64,000 nt of DNA from Branchiostoma belcheri (taxonomy: Eukaryota > Chordata > Leptocardii > Amphioxiformes > Branchiostomatidae), in contig NW_017803691.1 in the NCBI RefSeq assembly GCF_001625305.1, positions 23,632 to 87,631 of the forward strand, read 5' to 3'. Numbering within the stretch: position 1 is the first letter of the stretch; every line of letters starts with the position of its first letter. The translations under genes were made by a program, and so were the position numbers. Below, piece by piece: positions 34,543-46,025 of the stretch. The notes beneath the pieces were generated by a model that saw only the letters and a list, made by a program, of their open reading frames with translations, was not told the origin of the DNA and made no database searches.

Positions 34543-35989
34543 CTGTTGGGCGGGCACAAAAAAGATACCAGTAGGCAGTACACAAAAAGTCCTAAAAAGC
34601 CTAAAATCACGCCAAAAAGAAGCCAAAGCCCTAACATCTGCTTGGAGAGTACAAGATAAGAAGGACTGTTCATTAAAATAAAGACTGTGCTCACACAAAA
34701 TTATAAAACAATAACAGTGAATAAAGTTGACTGTAGAATTTATCTTGTTGAACTAATAAAAGGCTCACAACAAGTTAGGCGTGAGATGGACTATTGGGTG
34801 GCCAGCACCTTTTAGTATGGAATAGGTCAACATGAAAATAGTGATTATCAAGAAGTTTTAATTTGTAGGATTATCTATGTGATATCATTGGGATCTAAAA
34901 CAAATCTAAAATCAAATATGAAAAGTGAAGAAAGGAGAATCTAAGGTGAATGTCATTGAATGAATATTATAGGGTTTATTTTTAGTGGATGGATGACAGA
35001 ACTGGTTGGAGGAACCTGACGGAGGGGAGCAAGGGGCCAGTACCTGGCCTGGGCACTTAGGCAGTAGGCAGGTATTTTTAGTGTTGTGTCCGATCTTTGG
35101 TGGCACCGATAAAGAATACTCAATACTATATCATGTAGCAAATTGAGCTACATTGTGCGTAGCAAGGCTTGAGCAAATATACATATATAGAGAGGAAAAT
35201 ACATTTATATATACATGAATATACATACAAGAATATACATAAATATACATACAAGACTGGCAATGAAAACATACATTGCCATGGCGACGGTGGTTGCTGT
35301 TAGTATTGTTTGCATGGCACTGCCATGACTTCATGATTTTGATGGAGCCTTGGAAAATAGGGCATCTGGGGCAGACAGGTTTTCCAAAGGGTTTCCAGGA
35401 ATGTGGAATGTTTCAGAAATGTGTTAGCAAACAGAGCTGGGAGACATTCCTGTGGACATTCCATGCCTGTGGATAAAATTCCTTGTAGAATTCCTAGAAT
35501 TCTTGCAAACTGCACACAGTACTGTACCATTAGGCTCCTCCCTGAGACGTCGCCAAAAATAGCAAAATGGCTCATGACAGCGTAGCAGCCAGTTCAGCAC
35601 GGGAGGGGGGAGCTAAATGTTCGGAAACCGTTCGAACTTTGTGAGGAAATGGTCAGCAAAGTCTAAAATATTATAATATAGTAACCAATGGGCTGTAACT
35701 GTCAGGCATCAAATTATTGTAGGAAAATACGGCAAAAAAACTCAGTTGACGAATATTTGAAAAAAACTTGTGTTGATATTCCAACTCCTCAACTCAACCA
35801 TCGTTACACCCCAGACATATCAAACTATAATTGTGGACTGAACCTAAATAAGTATGTAGTGATCTAGTTTCTGGATCACCCATCTAGTCTGGAATACGTA
35901 TCCAAACAGCTACATCTAAAAATACGCCACCACACCTAAGAAGACAGTGCTTTGTTCGTCTTGGTCTGCGATTAAGAAAACCTACAGAA

Positions 35990-36500
35990 ATGGTGTAGTG
36001 CGCTGTATGAATATACTGCATTGTAAGTGATGTGTTCTCAAATGACATAGATACCGGCGACTAGATTGTACAACAACACATGTAATTATATACATTAGTT
36101 TCTGGGCTAAGATAGTGACATCTTCCGAATTCACAACGAATCTTTTTCTAATCACATAAATTACTAGTATGTGTACGCTATGTGTATCTTCATACTTCAT
36201 TGTAGGGTTTGTGTACTATATGTAACTCACAACGTAGCTCATACATTTCAATTCAGATGCCGAACTGGTCTGGTGTGGACTACGTATAGTCATACTGCGA
36301 TGTGTTTTATGTCATATATGCATACCAGCGACTATACTGTACAACAGTACACGTATTAGTCTTTGGACTCCGATCGTGACATCTACCAGTTCTGAAGTTA
36401 CAACGTATCTTTACCATCTCTCTAAGTACAGGAATATCACGGGGTACGCTATGTTCATTTATGAATATTGAATCGTAGGACCTCTGATCTTTAATCATCT
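35990..36500. repeat. Diverged satellite-like monomers
   Basis: Successive blocks share 'gcgactagattgtacaacaa', 'tctttaccatttctctaa' and 'gtacgctatgtgtattttcat'. They recur at about 37270-37413, 39640-40110, 40910-41070 and 41510-41700. A piggyBac-like element interrupts the array. Confidence 0.6.
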
Positions 36501-36509
36501 TTAAGTTAA

Positions 36510-37075
36510 CCCTCAAACACCTGAATGGGGTCCATTTTTTATGTGCTATTTGAATTTTTTTCATTCGAAAAAAAATTCCTCCCGTGACTTTGTCGATAAA
36601 TCTCTACTACAAGTTCTCCTAAATTTTTTGGAGATCGGCACAATTTTGTAAAAATAACAACGGAAGTCTTATGTAAGACCGTGTGGGGTCCAAACGGACC
36701 CCAGCCATGTATTTGCACTTTTCTACACACAAAATTGTTCGGATGTCCTCAATATGTCTTCAAGGAAGCACTATTGCGTTAATATTGTGCAGTTTGCCAA
36801 GTAACCTCAACCTTAGGAATTAGGTCATAAATCATTTGAGGTCAACCCCATGTCCATGCCTGCAGGCCTTATCCTATTTTGCATAAATTATGATAATGGG
36901 CTGGAATTTTAACACTTAATCATGCCAAAATATACCTCTTACTATGTTTAACCAACACGTGCAAAGATCAATGAAAGAATGCAAAAAGGAATATAAATAT
37001 GAAAGAAACCAAATGGGGTCCATTTGGACCCCGTTCGGGCATTAACGTCACGAAAAAAGTTCGGGTGTTTGAGGA
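36510..37075. mobile_element. piggyBac-like MITE, copy 1
   Basis: Flanked by TTAA on both sides (36506-36509, 37076-37079). The left end is CCCTCAAACACCTGAA and the right end its imperfect complement, TTCGGGTGTTTGAGGA. It contains palindromes built from GGGGTCC and GGACCCC. No transposase. Confidence 0.75.
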
Positions 37076-37413
37076 TTAAGGATAGTCAAAGCTTGGCAAC
37101 AATACGGATCACGTTACACTAAAAAAAGACTACATCTATGCCCTGGCTATCGGACCCGTGTAATGCATCGTATCTGTAAGTAAATGCGTAAAACTACTAC
37201 TAGAGTAGTATTACATGTAGTTCCGAACTCACAACGTAGCTCGTTCCAAATACATGTCTTTTTTAATGTTCCTACTACATTGTAAGCGACTAAATTGTAC
37301 AACAATGCATGTATTTACATTCGTTTCTGCTATGATGGTGACATTTACCAATATTGAACTCAGAACGAGTCTTTACCATTTCTCTAAGTGCAAAAATTAT
37401 GGGTACGCCTTGT

Positions 37414-37433
37414 NNNNNNNNNNNNNNNNNNNN
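37414..37433. other. Assembly gap (20 N)
   Basis: Exactly separates the two copies of the large duplication. Confidence 1.
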
Positions 37434-40400
37434 GTACTGCAGCGAAAATTGGCTACATCCTACCTTTCAATTTCAACCAAAATTGATCGTTGGGGCCAGC
37501 TGATCTTTACCGTATCATTGTTGGAGACAATTGTTTCATGACCTTCTAAGATTCATCGTCCAATTAAAGAGATTAAAAAACGGGTCAATATGTCTTGAGT
37601 GGGAATTATCACAAGGGACAAACAAATAGACTTTCTCTTTGTGAGCAAGATTTTACCCATATTCATAATATGATTGTCTTTTTTTTAACAAAACAAGCGT
37701 TTTCAACCTGTTTTATGCTTTTACACGAATTCACAAAATGCACCAAGCATCTGGTAACATTCACTAGTATTGCACCAAGATATTTGGTACCATAGAGGCT
37801 GGTTGAGACTTCTGTTTCATGTCCGCCCACTCATGTACGATCTCCAGCCAGACTAACCGTTACATAGCCTGGATACCAGCCTTTTGGGCTTTAGTGTGCT
37901 GGACAGTTTTCCTGACAAAAAGACTACCGCCCACTGTAGAAGTTTGTCTGGGTCAGCAGAGGACCGCACAGCTAGCTCATGACGTGCACGTGGCATAAAA
38001 ACCATACAGATAACTTGTTTGTGCCTTTTGGTGGGAAAGTTAAAAGGCTGGCATCCAGGCTATTGAACCTGGGCATGAATTAGTGATGTGGAACACAAGC
38101 AGTTGTCATTCATAACGTGCACATTTCGGTATTTTCCAGATAACTATACTTGTACAAGACAAGTACTCTCTAAGCAGTGGCTTGTTTTTGGCGTGTTTTA
38201 GGCTTTTCTATCGGGTGTTCTTTTTTGTGCTGGTATCTTTTGGGCGGGCACAAAAAAATACCAGTACACAAAAGAAAGTCCTATTAAAAAGCCTAAAATT
38301 TGCCAAGAAGAAGCCAAAGCCCAAACCTCTGCTTGGAGAGTACAAGATAAGGACTGTTTATAGAAGTAAAGGCTATGCTCACACAAAATTATAAAACAAC
38401 AACAGCGAATAAAGTTGACTGTAGAATTTATCTTGTTGAACTAATAAAAGGCTCACAGCGAGTTAGGCGTAGGATGGAATATTGAGTGGCAAGCACCTTT
38501 TAGTATGGAATAGGTCAACATGAAAATAGTGATTATCAAAAAGTTTTAATATGTAGGATTATCTTTGTGATATCATTGGGATCTAAAACAAAATTAATCT
38601 AAAATCAAATATGAAAAGTGAAGAAAGGAGAATCTAAGGTGAATGTCATTGAATGAATATTATAGGGTTTATTTTTAGTGTTGTGTCCGATCTTTGGTGG
38701 TACCGATAAAGAATACTCAATACTATATATATCATATAGCAAATTGAGCTACATTGTGCGTAGCAAGGCTTTAGCAAATATACATATATAGAGAGGAAAA
38801 TATATTTATATATACATAAATATACATACAAGAATATACATAAATATACATACAAGACTGGCAATGAAAGCATACATTGCCATGGCGACGGTGGTTGCTG
38901 TTAGGGTTATTGTTTGCATGGCATGCACTGCCATGACTTCATGATTTTGATGGAGCCTTGGAAAATAGGGCATCTGGGGCAGACAGGTTTTCCAAAGGGT
39001 TCCCAGGAACGTGGAATGTTTCAGGAGTGTGTCAGCAAACAGAGCTGGGAGACATCCCTGTGGACATTCCATGCCTGTGGATAAAATTCCTGTAGAATTT
39101 CTAGAATTCTTGTAAACTGCACACAATACCGTACCATAAGGCTCATCCCTGGGACGTCGCCAAAAATAGCAAAATAGCTCATGACAGCGTAGCTGCCAGT
39201 TCAACACGGGAAGGGGGAGCTAAATGATACCATACCCGTTCGGAAATTTGTGAGGAAATGGTTTACAAAGTCTAAAATATTATAACATAGTAACCAATGA
39301 GCTGTAACTGTCAGGCATCAAAATATTGTAGGAAAATACAGCGAAAAAATCAGTTGAGGAATATTTGAAAAAAAAAAAAACTTGTGGTGATATTCCAACT
39401 CCTCAACTCAACCACCGTTACACCCCAGACATATCAAACTATAATTGTGGACTGAACCTAAATAAGTATGTAGTGATCTAGTTTCTGGATCACCCATCTA
39501 GTCTGGAATACGTATCCAAACAGCTACATCTTAAAAACATCACCACACCTAAGAAGACACTGCTTTGTGTGTCTTGGCCTGCGATTAAGAAAACCTACAG
39601 AACTGGTGTAGTGCGCTGTATGAATATACTGCATTGTAAGTGATGTGTTCTCAAATGACATAGATACCGGCGACTAGATTGTACAACAACACATGTAATT
39701 ATATACATTAGTTTCTGGGCTAAGATAGTGATATCCGAATTCACAACGAATCTTTACAATTTCTCTAATCACAGATATTACTAGTATGTGAACGCTATGT
39801 GTATTTTCATACTTTAATTGTAGGGCTTGTGTACTACATGTAACTCAAAACGTAGCTCATACATTTCAATTCAGATGCCGAACTGGTCTGGTGTGGACTA
39901 CGTATAGTCATACTGCGATGTGTTTTATGTCATATATGCATACCAGCGACTATACTGTACAACAGTACACGTATTAGTCTTTGGACTCCGATCGTGACAT
40001 CTACCAGTTCTGAAGTTACAACGTATCTTTACCATCTCTCTAAGTACAGGAATATCACGGGGTACGCTATGTTCATTTATGAATATTGAATCGTAGGACC
40101 TCTGATCTTTAATCATCTTTAAGTTAACCCTCAAACACCTGAATGGGGTCCATTTTTTATGTGCTATTTGAATTTTTTTCATTCGAAAAAAAATTCCTCC
40201 CGTGACTTTGTCGATAAATCTCTACTACAAGTTCTCCTAAATTTTTTGGAGATCGGCACAATTTTGTAAAAATAACAACGGAAGTCTTATGTAAGACCGT
40301 GTGGGGTCCAAACGGACCCCAGCCATGTATTTGCACTTTTCTACACACAAAATTGTTCGGATGTCCTCAATATGTCTTCAAGGAAGCACTATTGCGTTAA

Positions 40401-41036
40401 TATTATGCAGTTTGCCAAGTAACCTCAACCTTAGGAATTAGGTCATAAATCATTTGAGGTCAACCCCATGTCCATGCCTGCAGGCCTTTATCCTATTTTT
40501 GCATAAATTATGATAATGAGCTGGAATTTTTAACACTTAATCATGCCAAAATATACCTCTTACTATGTTTAACCAACACGTGCAAAGATCAATGAAAGAA
40601 TGCAAAAAGGAATATAAATATGAAAGAAACCAAATGGGGTCCATTTGGACCCCGTTCGGGCATTAACGTCACGAAAAAAGTTCGGGTGTTTGAGGATTAA
40701 GGATAGTCAAAGCTTGGCAACAATACGGATCACGTTCACAAAAAAAAAGACTACATCTATGCCCTGGCTATCCGGACCCGTGTAATGCATCGTATCTGTA
40801 AGTAAATGCGTAAAACTACTACTAGAGTAGTATTACATGTAGTTCCGAACTCACAACGTAGCTCGTTCCAAATACATGTCTTTTTTTAATGTTCCTACTA
40901 CATTGTAAGCGACTAAATTGTACAACAATGCATGTATTTACATTCGTTTCTGCTATGATGGTGACATTTACCAATATTGAACTCAGAACGAGTCTTTACC
41001 ATTTCTCTAAGTGCAAAAATTATGGGTACGCCTTGT
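37434..41036. repeat. Large direct duplication, copy 2
   Basis: About 3.6 kb matching 31717-37413 in order and orientation, without the LINE and the 107-bp MITE. It starts at the first base after the 20-N gap. Confidence 0.9.
40128..40696. mobile_element. piggyBac-like MITE, copy 2
   Basis: Same element and TTAA flanks (40124-40127, 40697-40700) as 36510-37075, differing by a few bases. Confidence 0.75.
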
Positions 41037-41268
41037 GTATTTTCATATTTCATTGAAGGATTTTGTAGGCACTGTAGGATGGTCGAAGAATTTCGCTAAA
41101 TTAAGATTTGGTAACCGTACAGATCACCATTCCAAAAACATAGCTGCATCTATCGTAACTGTGTAAGGTACCGTACCTGTAAATGCAAAATCTTACTACT
41201 GTACTACATGTAGTTCCAAACTCACAACATCCACTATATTCCAAATACAGAATTGGTCTGGTGACCTA

Positions 41269-41483
41269 ACATCTGTGTTCATAATATAACCAGGGTCCAT
41301 AATATCACCACCTTGAGAAATAGTGTGCTTAAAGATATTTTTACTGCAACATAATTTTGGTATGTACTCCTTCACACATCAAATGTACATACCTAGGGTA
41401 TGTTGCAGTAAAGATATCTTTAAGCACACTATTTCTCAAGGTGGCGATATTATGGACCCTGGTGATATTATGGACACAGATGT
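41269..41483. mobile_element. Foldback MITE, about 97-bp arms
   Basis: Nearly the whole 215 bp is an inverted repeat, starting ACATCTGTG and ending CACAGATGT, with TA on each side. Arms differ at only a few positions. The size and TA flanks suit a Tc1/mariner-type MITE. Confidence 0.75.
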
Positions 41484-41794
41484 TATATAATATACATATT
41501 CAGACTGCATTGTAAGCAAGTGACGTGTATTCATACTAGTAGCGACTAGATTGTACAACAACACATGTATGTACATTGGTTTCTGATCTGCGATGGTGTC
41601 ATATACTAAGTACTGAACGCATAACACATCTTTACCATTTCTCTAAGTACAGGAGGGGGGCGGTTTGTGCATTTTCATATTGCATTGTAGGACCAGGTCA
41701 TGGCAATAATACTGATCATCGTGGAACCACGGATGTGTCTATCCCTACTTCGGCTGGCCTGAACTTCTGCATCTTCACATTTGGATCAGGTACC

Positions 41795-43181
41795 AGGGTA
41801 GGACAAGTATTTGCCCAGGGCAGGTAAAAATACTGTAAAAAAGTAATAAGTACTAGTAAAGGCAAGTGAATATCCCCTTGTACTTGCCAGATTGGGCAAG
41901 TAAATTTTTTGGATGCGAAGTATAGCCGCTATGGTGTATGGAGCACACTCACTCATCATTTTGCCGTATATCATATAAATACCCTTTCGTCAGAAAATAA
42001 GTCTCAAACCACCTTATTTTGATAAATAAAGTATACAGCATTATGAACTTCAAAATAAAATAATTTCCTTGTTACTCCGTGAAGGAGGTCAGGACCTCCG
42101 GACGGAGTGTTGTGATCGGCTGATTTTTCATGTTCGCAGTCAAAACACTGGGTTCTCTTTGTGTAATCGGCACGCAATTTTATACGCCGTCTGCGGGCAT
42201 GCCCGTGTTGATGCACGAATGTGTATTTTTGCCGTTGCTGCTTTCGCGGTCAATGCAATATTGCAGACGCACCCCTACAATTACGAGGCGAATTGGAATG
42301 GTCCAGAAAAACGCGTTGTTTGGAATAGCAGTGGGGGGTGGGAACGTTCTATGCAGATACGGGGTGGGTTTTGTATAAGTGGTTCCGAGATGTTTTTGCC
42401 CATGCTTAAGAGATGCCAAGTTTTTTGGAAGATGTTCGCAGCCAAAACGCATTCTTCCGTACGTCGCATTTCTGTGTAATTTCGCATGTGGTGTGGCATT
42501 ATGTCCGGGATGATGCACGTCTTTTTATTTTTACCGTAGCTGTTTTGATATTGAAGTAAATGCATATTTTAGAAACATCCCTACTTTTACAATCCTGTGG
42601 AATAGGCCGTAGGTTTAGGCAGTTGTCTGGTAGCAGAGGTACTATAAGCAGATATCCTGGTTATCTGGCCGGCGGTAGTAACACTCGCGGTGCTTACCGC
42701 AACTGTTGCTGGAATTTGGCCTGTTCCAGGCGCGCTTAATTAGGTACAGGCACGGTAAGACGGTGGGGCTTTCTTTGTTACTAGACACGACCATGATAGT
42801 CCGATCTTTATGTGAATGCAATGATTGTGTGTGTGTAATTAAAATGAACTTCGAATTTGAAGCACAGTATCTTTACACGCCCTGGGAGGAGTAATGGATT
42901 TAGCTCTTTGTATGTTTTATGCTTGTGACGCGCCCTCATTGTATTAACCGTTGCCTAATTATAATGTCTGCACAGTAGGTCTGGCGTTGACGCTTGGGAT
43001 TTTGTTGAAATATATAAAACTTTACGGAGGATTGTCACCTATGGCTTCTTGTTGGTATTAAAAATGCATATAAAGATGTCATGTATATTTTGGGCAAGTG
43101 AAAAGTTGGTTCGGGCAAATGGATATGACCATATACTTGCCCGAAAGGGCAAGTGAATTTTTGAAAACTTGTCCAACCCTG
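41795..43181. mobile_element. hAT-like non-autonomous element
   Basis: Ends AGGGTAGGACAAGT and ACTTGTCCAACCCTG are inverted. Subterminal repeats of TTGCCC/GGGCAAGT lie inside both ends. Flanking octamers CAGGTACC and ACGGTACC could be a decayed 8-bp target duplication. The interior holds a diverged tandem duplication of about 300 bp (about 42130-42370 and 42430-42660) and no transposase. Confidence 0.55.
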
Positions 43182-43189
43182 ACGGTACC

Positions 43190-44650
43190 TTACAAACAAT
43201 ACACGCGGACGTCATAACTGGTGAATGGGTCATACTCCCTCAGTGAGGCTGTTTATGTGGTTTCCTGAGCTGAGGCAAATAATGGACCTGTGTTGGAAGC
43301 GTCCAAATGTACCATGGCCACAACGTTGTGTACAGAGAGACTGTGAAAACGCATTCATCATTTAACACCTACAACGTGAAATCAGCTGGGCTTTAATCCT
43401 GCGTCTCCTTCGTCGAAAACTTCAGCAGATCTTACTCATCTTTCGGTGTTCGCAGTACTGTTGTGCCAGTTTGTGAAACTTTAAAAAGCGATTCTTTCGA
43501 AAAGGCTCTAGCGCTAGGAAGATCTAGCACTATGGTGTGGTAATGGCAAATATTTCGTAGGTTGTAAAACCGTTCTATTCGAGATTTCTACTCAACACTT
43601 GTTAGCCAGAAATAAAGTTATGAATCATGATGTGTCATTGTTTTGTACATATTCTTCACGTCTGCAACATGACCATGAGTTATGAGTTAAAAGAACGTTT
43701 ATTTGGAACAAAGGAAAACGGCTTGAATAAATGCATGTTAACAAAACTAAAGCTGTAAAAGGCACCTACATGTACCTCGTATACATGCACTTCGAGATTA
43801 AACATTAGGCTCTATAACAAGTTTCCGCTGGTTCTTTTGCTACAAAATGTGCTGTATACAGTAGAGTATTAGAAACACTAACAACTCTAGTTTTCTATTT
43901 ACTTACACCTACATGTACATACACTAAGTCTATCACCTATGGCAAGTATTATTCAGAAACAACACTGAAGATAATAAAAAGTAGACTACGTGAAAATGAT
44001 TCTAAAATACCAAGACTAGATTAAAAGAGAATAAAAAAATAACAATATTATTCAGAACAACACTGAGAATAAAAAGTATGCTACGTGAAAATGATTCAAA
44101 AATGCCTAGACTAGTTAAGAGAATAAAAAAATAAGTTGATATTGGATGGTAATAATCTATCTATGAAACAAACCACTTTTTCTCAATAACAAAAAGAATT
44201 GAAACATGTACAGCTTAGCCAAAGCTCGATATACAGTAATTTGCATACTCTGTCTGTATCAGTTGAGTTTCCAATGCTATGCCGTGGAAGGCTACAAACA
44301 AGATGTAACACATGCAGTCCAATGTTTCCAAGGAACAAAACATTCTATTAAAGATACTAAAGCAAACTTTACAGGCTCTTTTAAGCAAATCCCACTTTTA
44401 AGTTTTAGTCACGAGTACTACTTTGATTTTTTTTCTGTATGGTTTCACATTGCTGTCCTCTTTTAGGTCCTTACAGCCTTGTCACCACCTGTTAAAACAT
44501 TCTCCCTTAAGAGTTTTATGTGTCTCTTGCAATAATATTATAAAGGTTACTAGACAGACTCAAACCACAGTTAGAGTTTCTTCACCGTTTGACTTTCTAA
44601 GCCGAGTTTCATGAGACACATCACAATCCTTAAAACTGAGTTTTGTTTAA
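43190..44650. other. Gene-less stretch, probably 3' UTR of the zinc-finger gene at its upper end
   Basis: No exon seen. A tandem duplication of about 90 bp lies at 43951-44135 (units contain CTACGTGAAAATGATTC). Confidence 0.4.
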
Positions 44651-44668
44651 TTTGTGTGTAATCCTCTC

Positions 44669-45667
44669 TCACAAGTGACTCCGCATGTGTCTCTTCAGAT
44701 TACTCAGATGACTGAACTGTCTGCTGCACTCCTCACACGTGTAGGGTTTCTCCCCAGTATGAGTCCGCATGTGTCTCTTCAGATGACCCAGCTGACTGAA
44801 TTGCCTGCTGCACTCCTCACACCTGTAGGGTTTCTCACCGGTATGTGTCTGCATGTGAGTCTTAAGAGTACCCAGCTCACTGAACTTCTTGCTGCACTCC
44901 TCACACTTATAGGGTTTCTCTCCAGTGTGAGTCCGCATGTGGCTCTTTAGATCACCCAGCTGACTGAACTGCTTGCTGCACTCCTCACACCTGTAGGGTT
45001 TCTCCCCTGCGTGAGTCCGCATGTGAGTCTTAAGATTACCCAGCTCACTGAACTTCTTGCTGCACTCCTCACACTTATAAGGTTTCTCACCTGTGTGAGT
45101 CCGCATGTGAGTCTTCAGATGACCCAGCCGACTGAACTGCTTGCTGCACTCCTTACACCTGTAGGGTTTCTCCCCAGTATGAGTCCGCATGTGGGTCTTC
45201 AGATTACCCAGCCGACTGAACTGCTTGCTGCACTCCTCACACGTGTAGGGTTTCTCACCAGTATGAGTCCGCATGTGGGTCTTCAAATTACCCAGCTGAC
45301 TGAACTGCCTGTTGCACTCCTCACACCTGTAGGGTTTCTCACCAGTATGAGTCCGCATGTGGCTCTTTAGATCACCCAGCTGAATGAACTTCCTGTTGCA
45401 CTCCTCACACTTGTAGGGTTTCTGTCCAGTGTGAGTCCGCATGTGAGCCTTCAGATGACCCAGCAGCCTGAACTGCTTGTTGCACTCCTCACATCTGTAG
45501 GGTTTCTCACCTGCATGAGTCCGCATGTGTCTTTTCAGATCACTCTGCTGCCTGAAGTGCGTGCTGCACTCCTCACACTTGTAATATTTCGCAGCAACTC
45601 CCCCGCTCGTAAACCTCCCTTTCGATCCTCTTTTGATGCCATCAGAGTCACCAATGTTTGTTGCCAT
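44669..45667 (-). CDS. C2H2 zinc-finger protein, 11 fingers
   Basis: The start chosen is the ATG at 45667 (context GTTACCATGG). The frame is open further upstream to 45775, but that part looks like leader sequence. After about 30 N-terminal residues come 11 uninterrupted C2H2 fingers joined by [11 protein letters not shown] linkers, to the stop at 44669; the protein is about 332 aa. No KRAB, SCAN, BTB or ZAD domain is visible. Fingers are near-identical apart from helix positions -1, 3 and 6, the usual DNA-contact residues. The likely role is a nuclear sequence-specific DNA-binding factor. Alternative splicing to an upstream effector exon cannot be excluded. Confidence 0.9.
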   Translation of the reverse strand: MATNIGDSDGIKRGSKGRFTSGGVAAKYYKCEECSTHFRQQSDLKRHMRTHAGEKPYRCEECNKQFRLLGHLKAHMRTHTGQKPYKCEECNRKFIQLGDLKSHMRTHTGEKPYRCEECNRQFSQLGNLKTHMRTHTGEKPYTCEECSKQFSRLGNLKTHMRTHTGEKPYRCKECSKQFSRLGHLKTHMRTHTGEKPYKCEECSKKFSELGNLKTHMRTHAGEKPYRCEECSKQFSQLGDLKSHMRTHTGEKPYKCEECSKKFSELGTLKTHMQTHTGEKPYRCEECSRQFSQLGHLKRHMRTHTGEKPYTCEECSRQFSHLSNLKRHMRSHL

Positions 45668-45794
45668 GGTAACAAAAGCTGATTTCACCTCTATAGCCCT
45701 GGAGAATGAAGATGAACCACACTTGATTTTAATAACAGTTCCTGTCTGCGCAAGACATATATGCTGACAATACAAAGTACAAACTAGCCTCTAC

Positions 45795-45906
45795 CTAGCC
45801 TGACTAAATCTGCGCTCCTAGCGGCCGGCCCGCTATTACACCAGAGATACCGGGCCGGACCAGTAATACCGGGCCGGCCGCTAGGAGCACAGATTTAGTC
45901 AGGCTA
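45795..45906. mobile_element. Palindromic 112-bp MITE (8-bp target duplication)
   Basis: CTAGCCTGACTAAATCTG...CAGATTTAGTCAGGCTA with a GC-rich centre (GGCCGGCCCG, CGGGCCGGCC). It is flanked by exact GCCTCTAC at 45787-45794 and 45907-45914, which fits a hAT-type MITE. Confidence 0.8.
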
Positions 45907-46025
45907 GCCTCTACAAGGCTTTGTGAGGCAGCTGTAAACAATAGAATTTGGCCAAATAGAGATATAACATGCCAGGTGACTCACTATATATATAGCTAGC
46001 AAACCCACTCCCCTGGCATGTCATA

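Larger units (their letters stand above)
31717..37413. repeat. Large direct duplication, copy 1
   Basis: Collinear with 37434-41036. Copy 1 is longer because of a CR1 LINE (32191-34174) and a small MITE (34436-34542). Without these it is about 3.6 kb, the same as copy 2. Identity is very high in the right half (for example, the piggyBac-like element). It ends at the base before the 20-N gap. No host gene was seen in it. Confidence 0.9.

Noticed and set aside
36307..36730. Two short minus frames repeated exactly at 39925-40348
   Set aside because: They lie in the satellite and piggyBac-like element and are repeated because the segment is duplicated.
42069..42479. 136-aa frame inside the hAT-like element
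   Set aside because: No family features, overlaps competing frames on both strands, and the unit is duplicated with a broken frame.
45668..45775. Upstream ATG for the zinc-finger protein
   Set aside because: The added 36 residues have no domain character and the ATG at 45667 has the better context.
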